64,000 bases of DNA from the NCBI GenBank assembly GCA_015075635.1, contig JABTUA010000003.1:1922001-1986000 (forward strand), read 5' to 3'. This DNA comes from Polyangiaceae bacterium. Lineage in GTDB: Bacteria > Myxococcota_A > Polyangia > Polyangiales > Polyangiaceae. The translations under genes were made by a program, and so were the position numbers. Positions within the stretch are counted from its first letter, which is position 1; each line of letters starts with the position of its first letter. This document shows positions 33,493 through 41,637 of this stretch, piece by piece. Under the pieces are notes generated by a model. That model did not search any database. It was not told the DNA's origin and saw only the letters and a list, made by a program, of their open reading frames with translations.

Positions 33493-36400
33493 TCAGTTGA
33501 AGCGCGCGGCTCTCGCCACCAGATCTTCGGTGACGGTTTTGTCGTCCGCGCGCGGCGCGCCGGGATGGATGCAGGCCGCGGGGCACTTCTCCGCGGCCGT
33601 CACCAGCTGCAGGTACGTCCCGGCCTTGGCGTCGGCCAGGATCGCCTGCTTGTCGCCGTTGTACTTGAACATCAGTCCGTTCAGGTTCACGCACTCGTTG
33701 CACGAGGTGCAGAGCGGCGTGTCGATGTACGGGTCGGTGAACGAGACCGCTTCTTCCTCGGCGGCGGGAGCGGCAGCGGCCGGCGTCGGTGCGACGGGCT
33801 CCGGAGCAGGCGCGCTCGCGGGGCTCGGGGCGGCGCGGGCGGTAGCGGGCGCCGTCGGTGTGGCGAGCAGAGCGCCCGGGTCGAGCAGCGCCTGGGCCAG
33901 CCGGCTCAGCGCCTCAGCGGCCTCTTCGGTGCGGACTCGCTCGAGCTCCCTGGAGTGAGCGGCCTCGAGCTCGCCGAGCCGAGCCGCGGCTTCGGCCTCG
34001 GCTTCGCGGCGCGCCCGCTCGGCGGCGCGCCGGGCGTGCTCGTTGGCCGAGCCGCCGAGCTCCTGGACGACGTGCCAGATGCGCAGGCGCTCGCGGCACG
34101 CGAAGGCGAGCTCCCGCGAGACGACGGCGCGCGCCAGCCGCCCGTCGTCGCCGAGGACCCAGATGAACGGCAGGCGCTGTAGCGCCTCCGCGGGCGGGAT
34201 CGACACGTAGCGCCCGAGCTCCACCTGATCGTCGCTCCAGGCCTCGGCAGGGATGGGCCAGAAGTGCGCGCGGAGGTTCACGTCGAGCGCAGCGGCATCG
34301 GCGAAGGTGAAGGCCAGCTCGAGGCTCTCGGGCTTGCCGTCTGCGCCGTCCACCTCCAGCTTCCGCGTCGGCCAGGGCTCCTCGGGCGCGGGGTTGTCGC
34401 GGATGTCGAAGCACTCCGCCCAGGACGCGCCCGCGTCGGGATCGTAGGAGAACGCCGGCAGCGCGCGGCCTTCGAGCGCGGCGCCTTGCGCGAGCCACGC
34501 GGGGATCGGGCCCGAGGCAGGTCTCGGCGCGACGACGACCACCGCCGGCCGGAGCGACCGGGCGGTGCGCGAGAAGCCCTCGGCCAGGTGCAGCGGGCGG
34601 GCGAGGCTGCCCTGCACCACCAGCGCCTCGCGGTGAGCGACCAGCACGTAGCCCAAGCCGGGCTGACCGGACAGCGACGCGCTCTCCTCGATCAACGCGT
34701 GGATCGGGCGCCCCGAGCGCAAGAGGCGCGAGAGCGCGTCGAGGGACGAGCGCCAGACGCGCTCGGCGCTCTCGACCACCACCACGGGGGGCACCAAGAG
34801 GAGCTCCTCCTGGCTGAAGCCGCGCCACTCGAGGGATTCGAGGCCCTCGTCGTGGACGGCCGGGTCGTAGGCTCCGTCGAGCTCGAGGCGCCCGACGCGC
34901 ATCGCCCGGAAGACCTCCGCCAAACGCTTCGCCAGGCCGTCGAACAGCCCGGCGGCGACCTCGAAGCAGTCGGTATGGCGTACGCGCTCGACTCGGCCGA
35001 GATCGAGCTCGTCGGGGACGCTGCCCGAGTGAACGATGGTCAGCTTCGCGGACTTGGGGGCGTCGTTCAAGAAGCGCTGGAGCAGGCCGAGTGCGGCTTG
35101 CATGCGCCGCCTGCGCGCCTCGGCCAGCGGCTGCGGCCCGCGGGCTTTCGGCAAGGCTTTGGCCAGGGCCGCAGGGTCCACGAAGCTCACCCCTTCACCG
35201 AGCACCGCGCTCAGGCCCTCCGCGGAGCGCGCGGCCGGGGAGCGTGACGCCTCCAGGCGCAGGCGCTCGGCCAGGCCCGACGCCACCGATTCGACCTCGC
35301 GCAGGAAGCCCGCCGCGCGTCGCTCGCGCTCGGCCAAGACCACGCTGGCGTAGAGCCGGAGGTGCGTGTGCGACGACAGGCCGAGCAGCGTCCCCGACTT
35401 GGGCAGCGCCTGACGGAACGCCGCGAGCTCCGCGTCGAAGCTCTTCTTGGCGGCGGCGCTCAGCTCGAACTCGGCGGCGAAGCGCGCGAGCCCGCGCTCG
35501 AGCGCGGCGCTCACGGGTGCCGCGCCGCCGGCCTCAGCCAGCTCCGCTGCCACGTCACTCACGAGGCGGGCGAGGTGCTCGGCGACGACGCCGCGCTCGC
35601 CGCCCAGCGCCGCCTCCAGACGCGCGTCGAGCGGGGTCACCAGCTGCTCCGCGCCTTCGTCCACGAGCAGCAGCGTCTCGCGGGCCGGGGCCCCTGCGAG
35701 CCAGGCCGAGACCGCGGCGGGCGCCAGCGGCAAGAGCGCCGTCGGACCCGCAGCGCCTTGGCCGGTCACGTGGAAGCGCCGGAGCCCGGCGCGCCAGCGC
35801 GCGTCCGGTTTGTCGGCCTTCGCGGGGAGCACGGGCCGCTCGGGGAGTTGCCTCGGCGCGTGCGCAGCGACCGACGGAGTCGGCTCGACGCGCTGCAAGA
35901 CGGGCTCGCCCGCGAGGGCGGAGATGCGCCGCTCGTCCAGACCCAGTCGCTCGGACAGGCCCGGCGCGGCGCTCTCGAGCAGCGCCCGCTCCAGCGTGAG
36001 CCACGCGGCTCGCGGCAAGTCGGCCTCGGAAGCGCGACTCTTGGCCGAGTCGAGCCAGAGCACGCGGACGCCGAGCCCCCGAAGAGCTTCGCGCTGCACG
36101 GCGCTGAGCTCGCCCCACACGGCATCCGGCGTCGCCGCCGTCGAGGCGATGACCAAGCTGCCGCCGCGCGCCAGGCGCTCGGCCAGCTTCGAGGCGGAGA
36201 GCAGCACCGGATCGGCGACGAACAGCAGGTCCGCGGCGATTGCCGGACGCGAGCTCACTCGGCTCCCGCCGATGGCGAGCAGCGAGACCGCCTCGCCCGA
36301 GCCCTCCGGCTCGGCGATCGAGATCTGCCCGACCTCCGCGAGGCGGGCCGCCAGATCCCCGAGCAGCGCCTCGGAGCGCGGCCCGGCCGGCGCCACACCG

Positions 36401-37338
36401 ATCACGAAGCGCGGCGGCTCCGGCCTGAGCGAGTCGGCCGGCGCGTGCCCGAGCCCCAGCGTCGCGCGGAGCGTCGCCCGGAGGTTCGGCGCGAACGGGT
36501 CGATGACCGGCAGCGGCGCGCCGTCGCTGGCGAGCGCGCTCCGGACGGCGTTCTCCAAGCGGCCGCGGGCCCAGCTCGGCTCGAGCACGACCACGCGCTT
36601 GCCACGTGCTGCCTCCGCGACGGCAGCGGCGGGGAACGGTCGAAGCTGCGCGATCGCGATGGCCGCGCACTTGCCCAGCGCGTGCGCGGCCTCCGCGGCC
36701 AGGTCGCGGGCGTCCGCCGTGGTGATCAGCACCATTTCGGCGTCACCGCTCTGCTCCACCGAGAGCGAGGCGACGGCGCGGCCGAGCCCCTCGGATGCCT
36801 TCGCGAACGCTGCCCCGAGCTCGCGCGCGACCCCCTCGTCGTCCACGACCAAGTGCTCGCCGTCCGCCGCTTCTTCCAAGAGCGGCGCGGTGACGGCGGC
36901 ATCCAGCGGCTCGAAGAGCTGGAGCCGCTGAGAAAACCCGGGATCCACCAGGAGATCGCCGCAGAGACCGGTCAGGTGCGCGACCAAGCACTGATCGACG
37001 GCCTCGCGGGCGCTGCCGGCCACCAGCTCGAACGCGCCGAAGGCGCCACCGCGCCCGCGCTGCGAGGTGGTGCGGTGAAGCACCCAGGGCACCGCGGCGC
37101 CGGCCTGGTTGCCCGGCCGCGCGTCCTCGTCGGCGAGCAGCCGAGCGGCCCGCACTCCGGAGAGCGCCAGGCCCTCGGCCGCCGCGGCCGTGAGCACCGC
37201 GCCCGGGCCGCACAGCGTCTTCTCCGTCAGTTCCAAGGCCACGCCCCCGCGGCACGCGCGCTGGCTCTTTTTCCTGTCACCCACCGGAGCTGCTCCTTCC
37301 CGACGTCCCCCCCTCTCGAGTCGAGTTTGTTCCAACAT
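33493..37338 (-). CDS. Giant degenerate PFOR-like protein 1 with a C-terminal ferredoxin-like domain
   Basis: This 1281-residue protein is weakly PFOR-like. It has a pyrimidine-domain-like N-terminus (~35-300, with AIAQLRPFPAAAVAE and RVVVLEPSWARG where NifJ has its domain II edge) and a gamma-like Rossmann stretch (IAADLLFVADPVLLSASKLA). A long helical middle is followed by a C-terminal module related to that of giant protein 2 (DNPAPEEPWP, RLRIWHVVQELGG), a coiled coil (~1080-1150) and a Pro/Ala linker. The end is a small ferredoxin-like domain with CTSCNEC (~1209) and CPAAC (~1250). No thiamine diphosphate motif is evident. It begins 12 bp after korB and ends 15 bp before rnfB. An electron-wire role is inferred. 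Confidence 0.68.
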   Translation of the reverse strand: MLEQTRLERGGRREGAAPVGDRKKSQRACRGGVALELTEKTLCGPGAVLTAAAAEGLALSGVRAARLLADEDARPGNQAGAAVPWVLHRTTSQRGRGGAFGAFELVAGSAREAVDQCLVAHLTGLCGDLLVDPGFSQRLQLFEPLDAAVTAPLLEEAADGEHLVVDDEGVARELGAAFAKASEGLGRAVASLSVEQSGDAEMVLITTADARDLAAEAAHALGKCAAIAIAQLRPFPAAAVAEAARGKRVVVLEPSWARGRLENAVRSALASDGAPLPVIDPFAPNLRATLRATLGLGHAPADSLRPEPPRFVIGVAPAGPRSEALLGDLAARLAEVGQISIAEPEGSGEAVSLLAIGGSRVSSRPAIAADLLFVADPVLLSASKLAERLARGGSLVIASTAATPDAVWGELSAVQREALRGLGVRVLWLDSAKSRASEADLPRAAWLTLERALLESAAPGLSERLGLDERRISALAGEPVLQRVEPTPSVAAHAPRQLPERPVLPAKADKPDARWRAGLRRFHVTGQGAAGPTALLPLAPAAVSAWLAGAPARETLLLVDEGAEQLVTPLDARLEAALGGERGVVAEHLARLVSDVAAELAEAGGAAPVSAALERGLARFAAEFELSAAAKKSFDAELAAFRQALPKSGTLLGLSSHTHLRLYASVVLAERERRAAGFLREVESVASGLAERLRLEASRSPAARSAEGLSAVLGEGVSFVDPAALAKALPKARGPQPLAEARRRRMQAALGLLQRFLNDAPKSAKLTIVHSGSVPDELDLGRVERVRHTDCFEVAAGLFDGLAKRLAEVFRAMRVGRLELDGAYDPAVHDEGLESLEWRGFSQEELLLVPPVVVVESAERVWRSSLDALSRLLRSGRPIHALIEESASLSGQPGLGYVLVAHREALVVQGSLARPLHLAEGFSRTARSLRPAVVVVAPRPASGPIPAWLAQGAALEGRALPAFSYDPDAGASWAECFDIRDNPAPEEPWPTRKLEVDGADGKPESLELAFTFADAAALDVNLRAHFWPIPAEAWSDDQVELGRYVSIPPAEALQRLPFIWVLGDDGRLARAVVSRELAFACRERLRIWHVVQELGGSANEHARRAAERARREAEAEAAARLGELEAAHSRELERVRTEEAAEALSRLAQALLDPGALLATPTAPATARAAPSPASAPAPEPVAPTPAAAAPAAEEEAVSFTDPYIDTPLCTSCNECVNLNGLMFKYNGDKQAILADAKAGTYLQLVTAAEKCPAACIHPGAPRADDKTVTEDLVARAARFN

Positions 37339-37350
37339 GACTTCCCTTAC

Positions 37351-38304
37351 CTAGACGAGGAAGCGATCGATCTCGTGTTGCACGGCGCCGAGCTTCTTCT
37401 CGACGCTGGTGCCGATGCCCTGCTGGGCGATCTTGTCGTAACGCTCCGCGTTCTCGTTGCGGTAGAGGAGCCCGATCGGGATGGGCATGTCCGAGGCCGC
37501 GTAGTCGCGGGCGGCCTTGAGATCGCTCGGGTCGTGCTCGACGCGATTGGTGAAGATGCGCGTCAGGCTCTGGTCGACGGGGATGCCCTTGTCGTGGGTG
37601 AGCAGGAGCAGCTTGCTCGGATCCTGCTGCACGTCGTCCCAGACGTGGTCCATGTAGTGCGGGCAGCGCTGAAGGATGCGCACGAAGGAGAGCCCCTCGT
37701 GCTCGTAGGCCTGCTTGAGAGTCGCCGTGACGTGCACCGGGTTCCAGTCCACGGTCTGGGCCAGGAACGAGGCGTTGCGGATGCCCAGGATCACCGACAG
37801 CGGGTTGATCGGGCTGAGCGTCGCCCCGCCCGGGTGGGTGTTCGACTGCTGGGCGAGCCGGCTGGTCGGCGAGGTCTGCTTCTTGGTCAGGCCGTAGATG
37901 TTGTTGTCGAGCAACATCACGGTCATCTTCATGTTGTAGCGGATGGCGTGGATCCAGTGCGCCGTGCCGATGGCGCAGCAGTCGCCGTCACCCGTGGCCA
38001 CGAACACGTGCAGATCCGGCCGGCGGCTGCGCACGCCGCAGGCCACCGGCAGCGCGCGGCCGTGCAGGCCGTGGAAGCCGTAGGTCTTCATGTAGTGCGG
38101 GAAGCGGCTCGAGCAGCCGATGCCCGAGACCACTGCGATCTTCTCCGGCGGCAGCTGGTAGTCGCGCACCAGCTTCTGCACCGCGGTCAGGACCGAGTGG
38201 TCGCCGCAGCCCGGGCACCAGCGTGGGGTCGCACCTTCGTAGTCTTCGAGCACGAAGTGGCGCGGGGGGATCTCGCAAACCCAGTCGAGCTTGAGTCCGT
38301 ACAT
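37351..38304 (-). CDS. korB: 2-oxoacid:ferredoxin oxidoreductase beta subunit
   Basis: This 317-residue thiamine-diphosphate subunit converts a 2-oxoacid plus CoA to acyl-CoA while reducing ferredoxin. It has the Cys entry motif RWCPGCGDHSVL (~residues 27-38), SGIGCSSRFPHYMKTYGFH, and the diphosphate/Mg motif ATGDGDCCAIGTAHWIHA followed by NNIYGLTKKQTSPTS. All catalytic landmarks are intact, unlike in the giant proteins. ATG 38304 follows ggaagga by a good distance. It is 34 bp downstream of korA. 2-oxoglutarate is the likely substrate by family, with branched-chain oxoacids as an alternative. Confidence 0.92.
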   Translation of the reverse strand: MYGLKLDWVCEIPPRHFVLEDYEGATPRWCPGCGDHSVLTAVQKLVRDYQLPPEKIAVVSGIGCSSRFPHYMKTYGFHGLHGRALPVACGVRSRRPDLHVFVATGDGDCCAIGTAHWIHAIRYNMKMTVMLLDNNIYGLTKKQTSPTSRLAQQSNTHPGGATLSPINPLSVILGIRNASFLAQTVDWNPVHVTATLKQAYEHEGLSFVRILQRCPHYMDHVWDDVQQDPSKLLLLTHDKGIPVDQSLTRIFTNRVEHDPSDLKAARDYAASDMPIPIGLLYRNENAERYDKIAQQGIGTSVEKKLGAVQHEIDRFLV

Positions 38305-38338
38305 GCGCTGTTCCTTCCTTGTCCTTCCTCGATCCACT

Positions 38339-40246
38339 TCACTGAACGTTGAGCCTGCGGCGGAGCTCCCGCTCGATCTCGCCGGGCGGCAGGGGGATGC
38401 CGGGGACGCGCGACCAGCAGTCGATGTCCACCAGGGTGCTCGCCCGGAGGTGCCAGGCGAGCTGCGAGTAGCGGCGGTTCTCCGCGGTGATGCCGGGAGC
38501 GTCCACCGGATCGCTGTAGTTGATCTCGACCGTCATCACGCGCTTGAAGCGCTTGAAGATCTCCGCGAGCCCCGGCTCGAGCGGCGACAGGAAGCGCAGC
38601 GTCAGCGAGCTCACCTTGCCGCCGTCGCCCCGGATGCGGTCCACGGCCTCTTCGATGGCGCCGCGGGTGGAGCCCCAGCCCACCACCAAGAGGTCACCCG
38701 ACTGGTCGCCGTAGACCTGCGGGGGCTTCAGGCTCTTCTGGAGCGTGGCCAGCTTCGCGCTGCGGCGCTGCATCGCCCGCTCGTTGATCGCCGACTCGTA
38801 CGCGACCTTGCTGCGCTCGTCGTGGGCCAGGCCCGTGAGCACGTATTCGCCGCCCTTCTGTCCGGGGACGGGCCGCGTGGAGAGGCCCGTCTGATCGTCC
38901 CAGGCATAGGCGGGAACGCCCGCCTCCCAGTCGCTCTGGTCGATGGGAGGCGCGAGCCACTCCTCCTGCGCCACCGGCCGCTTGAACGGCTGCTGCCCGG
39001 TCGCCAGGTTCGCGTCGGTCAGGACGATCACCGGCCCGCGGAAGGCCTCCGCCAGCTTGCGAGCCGTGACCATGAAGTGGAAGCACTCGGGGATCGTGGA
39101 CGGCGCCAGGACGATCTTGGGCGCGTCACCCGGCGCCGCGAAGAGGGCCGCCAAGAGGTCGCCCTGCTCGACCCGCGTGGGCAGGCCGGTGGACGGCCCT
39201 CCGCGCTGGACGTTGACGATGACCAGCGGGAGCTCCGCCATCACCGCGAGCCCGATGAACTCGGTCTTGAGCGCCAGCCCCGGGCCCGACGTGACCGTGA
39301 CCGGGGTCTTGCCCGCGTACGAGGCGCCGAGCGCGAAGCCGATGGCGGCGATCTCGTCCTCCGCCTGGTGAATGAAGCCGCCGATCTTGTGGATCGCGCC
39401 CGCCAGGTAGTGCGTCACCGAGGTCGCAGGAGTGATCGGGTACATCGAGCAGAGCTCGATGCCCGCTGCCAGGATGCCGAGCGCGGCGGCCTGGTTGCCG
39501 TTCATCACCACCAGCTCCTCGGTGGTCTCGCGCTCCGGGATCCGGAAGCGAATCTCCAGGTTCCGCTCGGCCCAGGCGTAGCCCGTCTCGACCAGCGCGG
39601 CGTTGGTCGCCTGGAGCTTCTCGCCCTTCTTGGCGAACTTGGAGCGGACCTCCGCCAGCACCCGCGCCTTGTCGTGGCCGTAGAGCGCGCACATCAGGCC
39701 GAGCGCGAACATGTTCTTGCCGCGCCGCGCGTCCGGCACGATCTTCAGGCACTCCTCCTCCATCTCGATCTCTCGGACGACGTAGCCGCGAGCCAAGAAG
39801 TCGGCCTTGGCCTCGGCGTAGGCCGCGCGAATGCTGGGCTGCGGGTCCTTCGCCCACTTGCTCTCCAGGAAGACGATGGTGCCGGGTCGGAGCGCGCCGA
39901 CGTCGATGCGGCTGTAGAGCACCTGCTCGTTGAAAGAGATCACTACGTCGGCGGCGTCGCCCATGTTCGTGACCTCGCCAGAGCCGACGCGGATGCGATT
40001 GCCGCTGGCGCCGGAGCGGGAGCGAACCGGCGGCTCGATCTCGGCCGGGATGATCTCGACCGTCCAGACCCCGTTGCCCATCTTCGCGCAAATCGTGCCG
40101 AAGAGCTGGCCTGCGGTCTGCGCTCCCTCACCGGAGTCGCAGACCACCTCCACCACGTGCTGGCTGACCGTCTCGACGCTGACGTTGGGGGTCGCCGCGT
40201 CGCCCTGGGAGCCGTTCGTCTTCTGGATGGTCGCTGAGCTGGTCAT
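38339..40246 (-). CDS. korA: 2-oxoacid:ferredoxin oxidoreductase alpha subunit (gamma-alpha fusion)
   Basis: This 635-residue protein fuses the gamma domain (~25-215: GEGAQTAGQLFGTICAKMG, MGDAADVVISFNEQVL, PGTIVFLES) to the alpha pyrimidine domain (~235-630). The latter has MNGNQAAALGILAAGI, the MYPITPATSVTHYL signature, QAEDEIAAIGFALGASYAGK and TSGPGLALKTE. It ends with a beta-type interface region (LSPLEPGLAEIFKRFKRVMT). This is the KorA layout of bacterial 2-oxoglutarate:ferredoxin oxidoreductases. ATG 40246 has agagg upstream. It is the first gene of the long minus-strand unit, with 237 bp separating it from the hemerythrin-like gene; I see no other gene in that gap. Confidence 0.92.
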   Translation of the reverse strand: MTSSATIQKTNGSQGDAATPNVSVETVSQHVVEVVCDSGEGAQTAGQLFGTICAKMGNGVWTVEIIPAEIEPPVRSRSGASGNRIRVGSGEVTNMGDAADVVISFNEQVLYSRIDVGALRPGTIVFLESKWAKDPQPSIRAAYAEAKADFLARGYVVREIEMEEECLKIVPDARRGKNMFALGLMCALYGHDKARVLAEVRSKFAKKGEKLQATNAALVETGYAWAERNLEIRFRIPERETTEELVVMNGNQAAALGILAAGIELCSMYPITPATSVTHYLAGAIHKIGGFIHQAEDEIAAIGFALGASYAGKTPVTVTSGPGLALKTEFIGLAVMAELPLVIVNVQRGGPSTGLPTRVEQGDLLAALFAAPGDAPKIVLAPSTIPECFHFMVTARKLAEAFRGPVIVLTDANLATGQQPFKRPVAQEEWLAPPIDQSDWEAGVPAYAWDDQTGLSTRPVPGQKGGEYVLTGLAHDERSKVAYESAINERAMQRRSAKLATLQKSLKPPQVYGDQSGDLLVVGWGSTRGAIEEAVDRIRGDGGKVSSLTLRFLSPLEPGLAEIFKRFKRVMTVEINYSDPVDAPGITAENRRYSQLAWHLRASTLVDIDCWSRVPGIPLPPGEIERELRRRLNVQ

Positions 40247-40483
40247 CGGGCCTCTGGGTCCTCTCTTCGAGCGGGTTGGAACAGCCGCAATGGTTGCGTC
40301 GAGTCCGCCTTGCCCGCGCCGTGAACGCAAGGAGTGCGGAAGGATCGTGAGCAAGTGCCCCGTCGGGGTACGTTGCGGGGCTCGGATGCGAAATCTGCGC
40401 CAGCGGGATGGTCGGAACCGGAGCAGCCAAGAAGGTGGTGCGCGCGAGCGGTGCTGGTCGATCCGCTCGCGCTCGGCGCGGGC

Positions 40484-40939
40484 TCAGTCTCCGCCGCCGA
40501 GGTCATCCCAGAATGCATTGAAGATCAGCTCGTTCTCCTCGGCCTCGTGGCGCCGCAGGGTGGCAACGGCGCGGCGCGTCCGAGTGGCCAGGCGTGAAGC
40601 CGCGGCCATGTCGCTGCCGTCGAGCGCCGCCGCCTGCTCCGCCACCTGGCGGAACTCGTTCAGGATCTCGGCGTGCTCGGAGGTCAGTCCCGTGAGCTTG
40701 CCGATCAGGTGGGGCGCCTGTCTCGCCACGTCCGCGAAGAAGGTGCCCTCGGCGTCGCCGCTGAAGTGCTGCTTCAGGTGCTCCGTCACGGTCGCTGCTT
40801 TGCGTCCGAGCTCGGGTCCCCAACCGGCTCCAGCGGCCCCGGCTGCGATGTCGTCCAGCTCGCTGACGTGCCGCACCAGCTCCCGGTGCTCTTCCAGCAC
40901 CAGACCGCGCTGATCCTCGGAAACCTCGCGTTTTGCCAT
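40484..40939 (-). CDS. Hemerythrin-like (HHE) cation-binding protein
   Basis: This 151-residue four-helix protein has HHE-type ligands: VLEEHRELVRHVSEL (helix 1), VTEHLKQHFSGDAEG (helix 2), TSEHAEILNEFR (helix 3) and LRRHEAEENELIFNAFWDDL (helix 4). This is the layout of di-iron hemerythrin-like domains, which bind O2, NO or iron. ATG 40939 has a ggagg ribosome site. It is divergent to the ferritin-like gene across 134 bp and just upstream of korA on the same strand. An oxygen-scavenging or sensing role near oxygen-sensitive ferredoxin enzymes is an inference from context. Confidence 0.82.
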   Translation of the reverse strand: MAKREVSEDQRGLVLEEHRELVRHVSELDDIAAGAAGAGWGPELGRKAATVTEHLKQHFSGDAEGTFFADVARQAPHLIGKLTGLTSEHAEILNEFRQVAEQAAALDGSDMAAASRLATRTRRAVATLRRHEAEENELIFNAFWDDLGGGD

Positions 40940-41013
40940 GGGCGCCTCCCTGCTCGAGCGACTCGGATCGCTTAACACGTTTGGAAGCGGTCGGAGTGCG
41001 CGTTTCCTGCGGG

Positions 41014-41070
41014 GTCGGCTCGTCGTTCACGCGCGGGCGCCGCCCGCGCGTGCGCTACGCTGAGCCGACC
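41014..41070. promoter_or_regulatory. Compound inverted repeat before the ferritin-like gene
   Basis: A perfect 20-bp palindrome (cgcgcgggcgcgcccgcgcg, 41031-41050) sits inside a second, 9-bp inverted repeat: ggtcggctc (41014-41022) and gagccgacc (41062-41070). The whole element ends 3 bp before ATG 41074, in the divergent region shared with the hemerythrin-like gene. It could be an operator or an mRNA structure hiding the ribosome site. Confidence 0.55.
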
Positions 41071-41073
41071 GCC

Positions 41074-41559
41074 ATGACGCGCTTCAACGCCAACGAAGTC
41101 CTCGAGCTCGCCCTCTCCATCGAGCGCACCGGCGAAGCCTTCTACCGCCGCGCTGAGCAGAGCGTCAGCGACCAAAAGGTGCGCGACACGTTCCGCACCC
41201 TGGCCCTCGAAGAGGTGGACCACGAGCGGGTTTTCCGGCGCATGCTCGAGCGCATCGGTCGCTTCGATCCGGGAGACGGCGCCTCCGAGGACTACTACGC
41301 GTACCTCCGAGCCTACGTCGATAACGTGGTTTTCTCCCAGGAACGGGCCTCGGAGCTGCTCGACACCGCTCGCGACACCGAGGCCGCGCTGCGCTTCGCC
41401 ATGCAGCGCGAGCAAGACGCGATCCTGTTCTACCTGGAGCTGAAGAACCTGGTGCCGGTCGAAGAGCACGAGGTCATCGATCGCATCTTGACCGAGGAGC
41501 GCGGGCACTTCACGAAGCTAGCCGGGCTGCTCGGCGAAGGGGCGCGTGAGCCGGCCTGA
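41074..41559 (+). CDS. Ferritin-like / rubrerythrin-type di-iron protein
   Basis: This 161-residue four-helix protein has the di-iron ligand pattern: ALSIERTGEAFYRRAEQ (Glu ~17), LEEVDHERVFRRM (Glu-x2-His), MQREQDAILFYLELK (Glu) and EERGHFTKLAGLL (Glu-x2-His). It lacks the C-terminal rubredoxin domain of classical rubrerythrin. Such erythrin-type proteins act in iron storage or peroxide reduction in the cytosol. The V-ATPase operon begins 78 bp downstream on the same strand, so read-through is possible. A structured inverted repeat precedes the start. Confidence 0.83.
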   Translation: MTRFNANEVLELALSIERTGEAFYRRAEQSVSDQKVRDTFRTLALEEVDHERVFRRMLERIGRFDPGDGASEDYYAYLRAYVDNVVFSQERASELLDTARDTEAALRFAMQREQDAILFYLELKNLVPVEEHEVIDRILTEERGHFTKLAGLLGEGAREPA

Positions 41560-41637
41560 CTACCGGCAATTCTTACGACCCCCGCTGCCGGAAAAGTCGA
41601 TTAAGATATCGGCGTTGGGGGCGTGGAGTGTCACTGA

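Noticed and set aside
37351..40246. Possible second complete PFOR formed by korA-korB plus a giant
   Set aside because: KorA and KorB already form a complete catalytic set; the giants carry their own PFOR-like layout and are not missing subunits.
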